NCBI GenBank assembly: GCA_946528555.1
Contig: CAMMYS010000033.1
Coordinates: 19,132 to 83,131 of the forward strand
Direction of reading: 5' to 3'
Origin: an uncultured Mycoplasmatota bacterium
GTDB taxonomy: Bacteria; Bacillota_I; Bacilli_A; RF39; UBA660
DNA: 64,000 nucleotides
In this document: one piece after another, positions 37,908-46,329 of the stretch
Layout: each line of letters starts with the position of its first letter
Numbering within the stretch: the stretch's first letter is position 1
The notes under the pieces: generated by a model
The model's database searches: none
What the model was told of the DNA's origin: nothing
Seen by the model: only the letters and a program-made list of their open reading frames with translations
Program-made: the position numbers and the translations under genes

Positions 37908-38993
37908 ATGGATTTAAAATCTAGAAATATTATTCTTGCAATATGTGGAGTTGCTATACTAGGTTGTGTAGCATATTTATTAGTTGATTTTAATATTATA
38001 AATTTTGGAGATGAAAAAGAGGATAATCCTCCTGTAGTTAATGAAACAGTTACTCCAGCTCCAGAACCACAACCAGAGGCAAGTAAACTAACTATATTTG
38101 ATGAAAATTCAAATAGTAGACCATATGCAATTATTATTAATAATCAACCAGGTGCTATTAAAGCTCAAACTGGACTTAATGATGCATATTTAATTTATGA
38201 GTTCCCAATTGAAGGTGGTATGTCTAGAAGTATGGCATTATTTAAAGATAAAGAAACTGCTCAAATAGGAACAGTTAGAAGTGCTAGACAATATCATCCA
38301 TATTTTGCAATTGAAAATGATGCAATATTCGTTCACTGGGGAACTAATCATCCAGCAGCAGATGTTCTTGGAAGTGTTAAAATTAATCATATAGATGCTA
38401 ATTCACATGGAGGACCATTCTTTAGAAAGAATCCATTTAAGTTAGCAACAGAACATACTGGATATACAAGTTTACCTAAATTAAAATCTTTTGCAGAAAA
38501 GAAAAAATGGAGATTAACAACTGAAGTAAAACCTCCAATTAAATATTCATATACTAATGTTGATTTATCAACTATGGAAGGTGCTAAGGCAGCCAATACA
38601 GTTGAATTAAAATATTCTGGAAGTTATAAATTAAAATATACATATAATGCATCAACTGGTTTATATGAAAGAATTTATAATGGTAAAGATCATAAGGATT
38701 ATATTACAGGAGAAAAATTCACTGCTAAGAATATTATCGTAGCATATGTAGGTATTGGAAGTGTTAAAGGTTATACTGATACAGCTGGTACTAATTATTT
38801 AGATATGACTGTTACCGGTAGTGGAAAAGGTTGGTATATTACAAATGGATATGCTAGAGAAATAACATGGACTAAAGAATCAAAAACTGGTCAATCAGTT
38901 TATAAATATACTGATGGAACAGAAATTAATGTTAATGATGGAAGAACATATATTAACTTCTTCAATAAATCAAAAACAGTATCAATAAAATAA
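37908..38993 (+). CDS. DUF3048 (YerB-like) envelope protein
   Basis: 361 residues from ATG 37908 after GAGGTG; the upstream GTG/TTG codons overlap the ribosome binding site. An N-terminal helix anchors it (Cys are present but the lipobox is poor), followed by a short Pro/Glu-rich linker. The body matches DUF3048: RPYAIIINNQPGA, DAYLIYEFPIEGGMSRSMALF, GTVRSARQYHPYFA and HWGTNHPAA. Bacillus YerB belongs to this family; its function is unknown. Its place between the priming transferase and the glycosyltransferases hints at a wall or polysaccharide role. Confidence 0.82.
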   Translation: MDLKSRNIILAICGVAILGCVAYLLVDFNIINFGDEKEDNPPVVNETVTPAPEPQPEASKLTIFDENSNSRPYAIIINNQPGAIKAQTGLNDAYLIYEFPIEGGMSRSMALFKDKETAQIGTVRSARQYHPYFAIENDAIFVHWGTNHPAADVLGSVKINHIDANSHGGPFFRKNPFKLATEHTGYTSLPKLKSFAEKKKWRLTTEVKPPIKYSYTNVDLSTMEGAKAANTVELKYSGSYKLKYTYNASTGLYERIYNGKDHKDYITGEKFTAKNIIVAYVGIGSVKGYTDTAGTNYLDMTVTGSGKGWYITNGYAREITWTKESKTGQSVYKYTDGTEINVNDGRTYINFFNKSKTVSIK

Positions 38994-39017
38994 GCTATTT
39001 ATATAGCTTATTTTTTT
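38988..39017 (+). terminator. Rho-independent terminator
   Basis: Eleven-base stem AAATAAGCTAT/ATAGCTTATTT, four-base loop, T run. Confidence 0.85.
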
Positions 39018-39119
39018 ATGATTGCGTTAGTGAAAATATATGACTAAGATGTTAAATATTAGCCTTTTATTTCATTTTTATTAATACTTTGTTATAATAA
39101 TTGTACTAGGTGGAAAACT

Positions 39120-39896
39120 ATGAAAAGTATTAAAATTATAGTAGCAACTCACAAAGAATATCAAATGCCTAATGATGAACTATATTTACCATTACATGTT
39201 GGTGCTTATGGTAAAGAAAGTATTGGGTATAAAAGAGATGATGAAGGTGATAATATTTCTAGTAAGAATCCAAAATTCTGTGAACTTACTGGTCTTTATT
39301 ATGCTTGGAAAAATGTTAGTGCTGATTATATAGGACTTGTTCATTATAGAAGATATTTAACTTTAAATAGAGTTAAAGAAGATAAATTTAACAATATATT
39401 AACAAAAAAGCAAGCTCAAGAATTAATAAAAGATAATGATATTATATTACCTAATATGAGAAACTATTATATTGAAAACTTATATGATCATTATAAACAT
39501 ACTATGTATGTGGAACCTCTTGATGAGACAAGAAAGATTATTAAGAAAAAGTATCCTGAGTATTTAAAAGAATTTGATAGATTACATGAAAGAAAAACTG
39601 CTCATATGTTTAATATGTTTATTATGAGAAAAGATATTCTTAATGATTATTGTACATGGTTATTTGATATTTTATTTGAACTTGAAAAGAAATTTAAAAA
39701 TAAAAAATATGATGCTTTTCATTCAAGATTTTATGGAAGAATATCAGAATTATTATTAGATGTTTATATAAATACAAATAATTTAAAATATAAAGAAATA
39801 TATTTTATGGATATGGAAAAAGTTAATTGGGCTAAGAAAGGAACTAGTTTTTTAAAAGCTAAGTTTTTAGGTAAAAAATATGATAAAAGCTTTTAA
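39120..39896 (+). CDS. DUF4422 glycosyltransferase
   Basis: 258 residues, soluble. Begins IKIIVATHKEYQMP and continues with the family landmarks CELTGLYYAWKN, ADYIGLVHYRRYL and, near the end, FYGRISELLLDVY. DUF4422 proteins occur in capsule and exopolysaccharide clusters and are assigned glycosyltransferase roles such as galactofuranose or related sugar transfer; the sugar here is unknown. The end overlaps the next start by 17 bases, so the three genes from here to 44.05 kb form one operon. TATAAT lies about 25 bases before the start. Confidence 0.83.
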   Translation: MKSIKIIVATHKEYQMPNDELYLPLHVGAYGKESIGYKRDDEGDNISSKNPKFCELTGLYYAWKNVSADYIGLVHYRRYLTLNRVKEDKFNNILTKKQAQELIKDNDIILPNMRNYYIENLYDHYKHTMYVEPLDETRKIIKKKYPEYLKEFDRLHERKTAHMFNMFIMRKDILNDYCTWLFDILFELEKKFKNKKYDAFHSRFYGRISELLLDVYINTNNLKYKEIYFMDMEKVNWAKKGTSFLKAKFLGKKYDKSF

Positions 39897-41892
39897 TAAA
39901 AAGATTCTTGCAGTAGTAGTAACATATAATAGAAAAGAATTATTATGTGAATGTTTAGAAGCATTATTACATCAAGAATGTTCATTTTTAGATATTTTAA
40001 TTGTTGATAATGCTAGTACTGATGGAACATATGATTATATTGAAAAGTATTTAAAAGATAAAAGAGTTATTTATGAAAACACAGGTTCTAATATAGGTGG
40101 AGCAGGTGGTTTTAATTATGGAATGAAACTTGGCGTTAAATTAGGATATGATTATATATGGTTAATGGATGACGATACTATTGTTAAAAAAGATTCATTA
40201 ACTAAGTTATTAGAAGCTGATAATTATTTAAAAGGTGATTATGGTTTCTTATCTAGTAAAGCATTATGGACTGATGGAAATATATGTAGAATGAACAAAC
40301 AAAAATTAAAGAAATGTTCTAAGAATTCTAAATATCAAGAAATATATTTCGCATCATTTGTATCATTCTTTGTAAAAACATCTGTTATAAAAGAAGTTGG
40401 CCTTCCAATTAAAGAATTCTTTATTTGGGCAGATGATTGTGAATATTCATATCGTATACAAAAGAAATATAATTGCTACTTAATTAATGATAGTGAAGTA
40501 GTTCATAAAACAAGTAATAATATTGGTTCTAATATAGCACTTGATGATGAAAGAATTGATAGATATAAATATGCTTTTAGAAATGAAGCATATATTGCTC
40601 GTCAAAAAGGATTTTTTGGTATATTATATCAATTAGCAAAAAATTGTTATAAAATATTAAAAGTTATTTTTAGATCTAAAAAATATAAATTTAAAAAAAT
40701 AAAATTAATTATTCATAATACTATTGAAGGATTATTTAGATTTAATCCTAAAGTTGAATATATTAGAGACAAAAGAAATGTATTGGAAGTTTTTGCTGAA
40801 CCATTTTCTAATGGTGGACAAGAATCATTTATAATGAATATATATAGAAATATTAACAAGAATACTATTCACATGGATTTTTATACACCATATTATTGTG
40901 ATAATGAAAATTATAAAAAAGAAATAGAACATTTTGGTGGAAAGATTTATACAGGTAATGGTAGATTTACTGATAATAATGGCAATAAGAAAGATTTTGT
41001 TAGAAACTTAAAATCATTTTTAAAAGATCATAAATATGAAATAGTACATATTCATTCAGGAAGTATATTTTCATTATTCTTCGGCGCTAAAATAGCTAAG
41101 AAGAGTGGAGTTGAAAGCGTAATTATTCATTCACATTGTGGTGGATTTGATAATTTGAAATATAGGGTTATTAAAAAATATACATCTATGTTTATGAAAA
41201 AATATGTTGATTATTATTTTGCTTGTTCAAACTTAGCAGCTGAATGGAAATTTCCTAAAAGAATAATTAAAAATAATGAATATATTTTAATAAATAATGG
41301 AATTAATACTAAAAAGATGTTTTATAATCCAGTTATTAGAGACGAATATAGACATAAACATGATTTAAAAAAGAATACTGTATTTATTCATGTTGGTAGA
41401 TTTTCTATTCAAAAGAATCATTTATTTTTAATAGATATATTTAATGAAATACATAAGATAGATAAAAATACTATTTTATTATTAGTTGGTTCAGGTGAAA
41501 AACAAGATGAGGTTAAAGAAAAAGTTGAATCTTTAGGATTAGACTCTTGTGTTAAGTTTCTAGGAATAAGAAGCGATATAAATGAGTTATTAAATGCTAG
41601 TGATGCATTTATATTACCATCTTTATTTGAAGGACTTCCAGTAGTTGGAGTAGAAGCACAAGCAACAGGATTACCTGTATTTACTTCAACTGAAGTTACG
41701 AGAGAATTACCAATAAAAGATTTATCTTTCTATTATAGTTTAGAAGATAAACCAAGCACGTGGGCTAAAAAAATATTAAAGGAAATTAAAATATTTAAAA
41801 GACGTAATACTACAGAAGAGTTAATTAATAAATCTTATGATATTAAAGATTCTGCTAAAAAATTACAAGATTTATATTTGAGGATGAAATAA
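39880..41892 (+). CDS. bifunctional glycosyltransferase, GT2 fused to GT4
   Basis: 670 residues, two catalytic units in one chain. Residues 1-240: GT2 of the rhamnosyl/galactofuranosyl type (AVVVTYNRKELLCECLEALL, VDNASTDGTYDYI, WLMDDDTIVKK as the metal-binding DxD, FIWADDCEYSYR). Residues of about 300-670: GT4 GT-B fold (FAEPFSNGGQESF, HIHSGSIFSLFFGAKIAKK, HVGRFSIQKNHLFLIDIF, ASDAFILPSLFEGLPVVGVEA with the EGLP nucleotide-sugar motif). Coupled to its neighbours by overlaps on both sides. The fusion suggests two consecutive sugar additions to the same lipid-linked chain. Confidence 0.87.
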   Translation: MIKAFNKKILAVVVTYNRKELLCECLEALLHQECSFLDILIVDNASTDGTYDYIEKYLKDKRVIYENTGSNIGGAGGFNYGMKLGVKLGYDYIWLMDDDTIVKKDSLTKLLEADNYLKGDYGFLSSKALWTDGNICRMNKQKLKKCSKNSKYQEIYFASFVSFFVKTSVIKEVGLPIKEFFIWADDCEYSYRIQKKYNCYLINDSEVVHKTSNNIGSNIALDDERIDRYKYAFRNEAYIARQKGFFGILYQLAKNCYKILKVIFRSKKYKFKKIKLIIHNTIEGLFRFNPKVEYIRDKRNVLEVFAEPFSNGGQESFIMNIYRNINKNTIHMDFYTPYYCDNENYKKEIEHFGGKIYTGNGRFTDNNGNKKDFVRNLKSFLKDHKYEIVHIHSGSIFSLFFGAKIAKKSGVESVIIHSHCGGFDNLKYRVIKKYTSMFMKKYVDYYFACSNLAAEWKFPKRIIKNNEYILINNGINTKKMFYNPVIRDEYRHKHDLKKNTVFIHVGRFSIQKNHLFLIDIFNEIHKIDKNTILLLVGSGEKQDEVKEKVESLGLDSCVKFLGIRSDINELLNASDAFILPSLFEGLPVVGVEAQATGLPVFTSTEVTRELPIKDLSFYYSLEDKPSTWAKKILKEIKIFKRRNTTEELINKSYDIKDSAKKLQDLYLRMK

Positions 41893-44045
41893 TGAATAAG
41901 GAAAAGAAAGAAAATTTATTTATAATAGCATTTGATATATTTTTAGTTGGTATATTATTAAATTCTACTAAATTTAATGTAATAGAACCAGCTATTAAAA
42001 TGATACATATAATTCAAATAATTGGTACTGTTTTAGCAATGGTTAAAATTATAATAGATGTTATAGATATATTTAAATCTAAAAAGAAAATAAAAATTAA
42101 TTATTTATATTTATTATTTTTCATATCGACATTGATTATATTTTATATAACTAAATCTAAAACAATAGTTTATTTTGATGTATTTATTCTAGCTGCTAAA
42201 GATGTTGATTTTAATAGAATACTTAGATCAACATTTAGAACACTTATTGTTACATTTATATTTGTATTATGCAGTTGTTTCTTTGGATTAATAGAAGATT
42301 TAACTGTAGATAGAGTAGATATCATAAGACATTCCTATGGATGGAATTCTCCAAATTGTTTCATACTTACAGTATTTGAAATGATAACATTGTATTTGTA
42401 TCTTAATAGAAAAAAATTAAATCTTATGAGATTTTGTATATGTTTTATAGCATTATTTACTACATATTATTTTACTAATTCTAGAATGGGATTCTTATCT
42501 GGATTACTTTTAATATTTATATTTATGTTACTTAGATACACTAAGTTTTCTAAATTATATGATATCTTTAAATATTTAATATATGCTCTTCCAACGTTGT
42601 TAATTGTTCTATATTTAGGATTAACATTTGCATTTCAAAAATATAATTTATATGAATTAGATGATAAATTAACAGGTAGATTATTTTATAGTAGTAATGC
42701 TATTGAAGAATATAAAATAAAACCATTTGGAACTAAAATAGATTTTGTTGGACAACAACTAGAAGAAGAATATACTGAAGGAAGAGTATATAATTATGTA
42801 GATAATTCATATTTAAAAACATTATTAAATTATGGAGTTATTTTTACAATATATTTATTAATATTTCTATTTTTATTAAATAGATATGCCTATAAAAGAA
42901 AGAATTATTATTTGTTAACAATATTAGTTATAAGTGAATTATATTGTTTCTTTGATAGTTGGTTAATTGGAATAGAATTTAATCCATTCTTATTATTACT
43001 AGCTAGTTATATTTATCCAATATGTTATAAAAAAGAAAAACTTGAAATAAAATCAAAAAATAAAAAAATATTATCTATTAGTGTAGCAGCATATAATCTT
43101 GGTGATATGATTAAACAATGTTTAGATTCATTCGTTAAAAGTGATGTACTAGATTATTTAGAAATAATAGTAACAGATGATGGTAGTAAAGATAATACTG
43201 CTGAGATAGTAAATGAATATGTTAATAAATATCCAGATAGTATTAAACTTGTTAAACAAAGAAATCAAGGACCAGGGTCAACAGTTAATAGTGGTATAAA
43301 ACATGCTACTGGGAAATATTTTAGAATGGTTGATGGTGATGATAGAGTAGTAACATCTAATTTGAAAGAATTAATTACATATTTAGATAATACTAATGTT
43401 GATATGATTATTAATGATTATGATTATTTAGATCATAAAGCAGAAAAGATTATTGGTACTTCAGAACATTTAGAAATTGAATCATATAAAGAATATCAAT
43501 TTGAAGATATATGTGATCAAATTTATTTAGAGATGCATAATGTTATTTATAAAACAGATTTATTAAAGAGTAAAAAGATAACATTAGATAATGGTTTTTA
43601 TACAGATGTACAATATTTGTTATATCCAATACCTTATGTAAAAACATGTGTATATATTGATAAAAGTATTTATGTTTATAGAATTAATCAATCTAATCAA
43701 TCAGTTAGTTTAAAAAGCTTACAAAAGAATATAGATACTCATAATCAAAGATTAAATAATTTGATAGAATTTTATAAAGAAAATAAAAAGAGATTATCAG
43801 ATAATAAAAAATATCATGTTCTTAGAAGAATAACTAATTTTGCTGATAATCAATTAGCTATATTATTAACATTTGATATAGATAATAAACAAATTAAAAA
43901 AATTAAAGATTATAATGAATCATTATCTAAAAATGAAGATATCTTCAAATTATATTCTAAAGGAAAGAAATATAAATTATTGGATAAGAGTAATTATAAA
44001 TTAATTAATTTATTACATAAAATGGTTTTAAGAAAAATAAAATAA
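41892..44045 (+). CDS. Wzy-like polymerase fused to a GT2 glycosyltransferase
   Basis: 717 residues. Residues 1-380 are a polytopic membrane domain of about ten helices with a Wzy/O-antigen-ligase layout: HSYGWNSPNCF, NSRMGFLSG (as in WaaL/Wzy proteins) and a large polar loop (about residues 258-310) before the last helices. From about residue 393 a cytoplasmic GT2 begins (LSISVAAYNLGDMIKQCLDSF, VTDDGSKDNTAEI, RMVDGDDRVV with the DxD, TDVQYLLYPI). Polymerase and glycosyltransferase are normally separate genes. No Wzx flippase or chain-length regulator is in the window. Shares one base with the upstream stop. Confidence 0.82.
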   Translation: MNKEKKENLFIIAFDIFLVGILLNSTKFNVIEPAIKMIHIIQIIGTVLAMVKIIIDVIDIFKSKKKIKINYLYLLFFISTLIIFYITKSKTIVYFDVFILAAKDVDFNRILRSTFRTLIVTFIFVLCSCFFGLIEDLTVDRVDIIRHSYGWNSPNCFILTVFEMITLYLYLNRKKLNLMRFCICFIALFTTYYFTNSRMGFLSGLLLIFIFMLLRYTKFSKLYDIFKYLIYALPTLLIVLYLGLTFAFQKYNLYELDDKLTGRLFYSSNAIEEYKIKPFGTKIDFVGQQLEEEYTEGRVYNYVDNSYLKTLLNYGVIFTIYLLIFLFLLNRYAYKRKNYYLLTILVISELYCFFDSWLIGIEFNPFLLLLASYIYPICYKKEKLEIKSKNKKILSISVAAYNLGDMIKQCLDSFVKSDVLDYLEIIVTDDGSKDNTAEIVNEYVNKYPDSIKLVKQRNQGPGSTVNSGIKHATGKYFRMVDGDDRVVTSNLKELITYLDNTNVDMIINDYDYLDHKAEKIIGTSEHLEIESYKEYQFEDICDQIYLEMHNVIYKTDLLKSKKITLDNGFYTDVQYLLYPIPYVKTCVYIDKSIYVYRINQSNQSVSLKSLQKNIDTHNQRLNNLIEFYKENKKRLSDNKKYHVLRRITNFADNQLAILLTFDIDNKQIKKIKDYNESLSKNEDIFKLYSKGKKYKLLDKSNYKLINLLHKMVLRKIK

Positions 44046-44047
44046 TT

Positions 44048-44075
44048 GCATTGATTTTTTAATCAATGCTTTTTT
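44048..44075 (+). terminator. Rho-independent terminator
   Basis: Stem GCATTGATT/AATCAATGC, TTTT loop, six T; ends the polysaccharide operon. Confidence 0.9.
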
Positions 44076-44107
44076 ATGTTATAATTATTAAGAAGATAGG
44101 TGATAAT

Positions 44108-44404
44108 GTGAACTATTACTTTAATTATTCATATTTAGAAAAAAAGATTATTGAAAAATATAATGCTAAAACATTATTAAAAGCAATTAATGACTTTAGC
44201 AAAGATTTACATAGTAATCAATATAGAATAAGAGATATAATTATTAACCATAAAGTGTGTTTTAATGAGAATGAAATAAATACATCAATAGAACTATTAA
44301 AATTAAAACCTGAGGAAGTTATTAAATGTTTCTTTAATATAGAAAAATCATTTAAAACAAAAAGGGAATTACTTAATTATATTAATGAAGAAAAGCAAGA
44401 TTAA
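44108..44404 (+). CDS. small helical protein, unknown
   Basis: 98 residues starting at GTG 44108, placed by the AGGTGATAAT ribosome binding site; longer readings begin inside the preceding terminator. Charged, mostly helical (YLEKKIIEKYNAKTLLKAINDF), no membrane segment, no family recognised. It has its own promoter (tgtTATAAT at 44078-44086) and lies just upstream of the kinase pair. Confidence 0.55.
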   Translation: MNYYFNYSYLEKKIIEKYNAKTLLKAINDFSKDLHSNQYRIRDIIINHKVCFNENEINTSIELLKLKPEEVIKCFFNIEKSFKTKRELLNYINEEKQD

Positions 44405-44419
44405 ACCTTGCTTTTTTTA
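44391..44419 (+). terminator. Rho-independent terminator
   Basis: Stem AAAAGCAAG/CTTGCTTTT and T run, overlapping the end of the preceding gene. Confidence 0.8.
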
Positions 44420-44464
44420 TGAAAAAAAACTATAATTTATTATAGGAGAATAGGAGGGAAATTT

Positions 44465-46315
44465 ATGAATGTAGATACTAAATTATTTGCTAGTATTGGT
44501 TTCCCAACATGTTCTGTTTTCTTTTTGTTATTTATAGTTTTAATGTATGCAAATAAAAAGAAATATCAAAGTACTGAGAATTCTATATTTAAGATATTGC
44601 TTTTTATGTCTTTTATTTGTATTATATCTGAATACGTTTATGTATCATTTTTATATTATCGTGTTAAAGTTGAATTGCAAATATTCTCTTGTCAATTTTT
44701 CTTAGTATGCATGAATACATGGATTAGTTTCTTTATGGCATATGTATATGCATTAGTAACAAAAAAGTATGATGATGAAGTTAAAAAAATTAAAAGAAAG
44801 CGTTTTTTTATTTCACTAATAGTATTTGAGGTTATAAATACTTTATTAATTTTTATGTTGAGTATTGTTATTGGAGATACAGGAAGTTATGCTTATAACT
44901 TTGTAGGTAATGCACCGTATGTAGTTTATGTTTGGGGTGGACTTGCTATTACTCTTGCTTTATATGCTTTAATATTTAAAAGTGAAATTGTTAAAAAGAA
45001 TCAAAAACTTACTGTTATGGCAGCAATTATATTTATAGCAGTTACATTATTAATACAATTCTTATTTCCACAATTTGATTATAATATTCAAAACTTTCAA
45101 TTTACATTACTATTATTAGCTCTTTATTTAACATTAGAAAATCAAGATAATAAATTATTAAGTGAACATGAAGAACAAAAGAAACAAGCTGAGGAAGCAA
45201 ATAAACAACAAACAGAGTTTTTAACAAGTATGTCACATGAGATAAGAACACCTATGAATGCAATAATTGGATTTAGTGATGCTTTGATAACTGAAGGTGC
45301 TAAAAATGAAACTGCTGTTAAAAGTGATGTTAAAAATATACATAGTGCAGCGATTAATCTATTAAATCTTATTAACAATATTTTAGATTTATCTAGAGTA
45401 GAATCAAATAAAGAAACTGTTATTGAAAAAGAATATGATTTAGATACATTTATTGTCAATTTAGATTTAAGTATTAAAAAGAGACTTGAAAATATATCAG
45501 TTAAATATAATATTGAAGTAGATCCTAATTTGCCAAAAAGATTATCTGGTGATTCAATTAAAATTAATAAAATTATATATAATTTAGTTTCTAATATAAT
45601 TCATTATACTAATGAGGGAAGTTTTGATTTAAAAATACTAAATAAGAAAAATGAAAATAATGAATTTGTATTATTATTTAATATAACTAGTAATGGTAGT
45701 GCAATTGATGAAGATGAATATAACAAGTATTATTTACAAGAATATAATAGTAATAATATTAACAGCATTATTTTAGAATTAAATATAGCTAAATTATATG
45801 CTAAGATGCTTGATAGTAATGTAGTTATTACAAATCAAGATAGATTTAATATTGGATATTCATTTGAAATTGTTGAGCAAGTTATAGTGCCAACACCAAT
45901 TGGTGATATAACAAATATGTTAACTAATGATGATAATGTAACAGCTAAAGATTTTTCACATAAGAAAATACTTGTTGTTGATGATAACACAATAAATATT
46001 AAATTAATAGAAAGATTTTTAAAAGAATTAAATATTGTTGTTGAATCAGTTACAAGTGGTAATGACTGTATTACTAAAGTTATGAATAACACATATGATT
46101 TAATATTTTTAGATCATATGATGCCTGTTAAAGATGGAATTCAAACTTTAAAAGAATTACATGATAAAAAATCAAATATACCACCTACAGTAGCATTAAC
46201 AGCAAATTCATTTGCTGGAATAAAAGATTATTATATTAGTGAAGGTTTTGTAGATTATTTAGCAAAACCAGTAGGTAGAGGAGATTTAATAAAAGTATTA
46301 AATAAATATTTATAG
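44465..46315 (+). CDS. hybrid sensor kinase with a degenerate ATPase domain
   Basis: 616 residues. About seven N-terminal membrane helices (residues 10-225), a short coiled coil, a HisKA domain with intact phospho-acceptor His258 in MSHEIRTPMNAIIGF, an HATPase-like region, and a receiver domain (KKILVVDDN, phospho-acceptor Asp550 in FLDHMMP, ALTAN, Lys in LAKPVG). The ATPase region keeps an N-box-like IIYNLVSNIIHYT but lacks the G1 (DxGxG) and G2 (GxGxG) boxes: ITSNGSAIDED and YNSNNINSIILEL stand in their places. ATP binding is therefore doubtful. It is followed after 14 bases by an intact paralogue of identical length, likely cotranscribed. Confidence 0.85.
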   Translation: MNVDTKLFASIGFPTCSVFFLLFIVLMYANKKKYQSTENSIFKILLFMSFICIISEYVYVSFLYYRVKVELQIFSCQFFLVCMNTWISFFMAYVYALVTKKYDDEVKKIKRKRFFISLIVFEVINTLLIFMLSIVIGDTGSYAYNFVGNAPYVVYVWGGLAITLALYALIFKSEIVKKNQKLTVMAAIIFIAVTLLIQFLFPQFDYNIQNFQFTLLLLALYLTLENQDNKLLSEHEEQKKQAEEANKQQTEFLTSMSHEIRTPMNAIIGFSDALITEGAKNETAVKSDVKNIHSAAINLLNLINNILDLSRVESNKETVIEKEYDLDTFIVNLDLSIKKRLENISVKYNIEVDPNLPKRLSGDSIKINKIIYNLVSNIIHYTNEGSFDLKILNKKNENNEFVLLFNITSNGSAIDEDEYNKYYLQEYNSNNINSIILELNIAKLYAKMLDSNVVITNQDRFNIGYSFEIVEQVIVPTPIGDITNMLTNDDNVTAKDFSHKKILVVDDNTINIKLIERFLKELNIVVESVTSGNDCITKVMNNTYDLIFLDHMMPVKDGIQTLKELHDKKSNIPPTVALTANSFAGIKDYYISEGFVDYLAKPVGRGDLIKVLNKYL

Positions 46316-46329
46316 AAAGGAAATAGATT

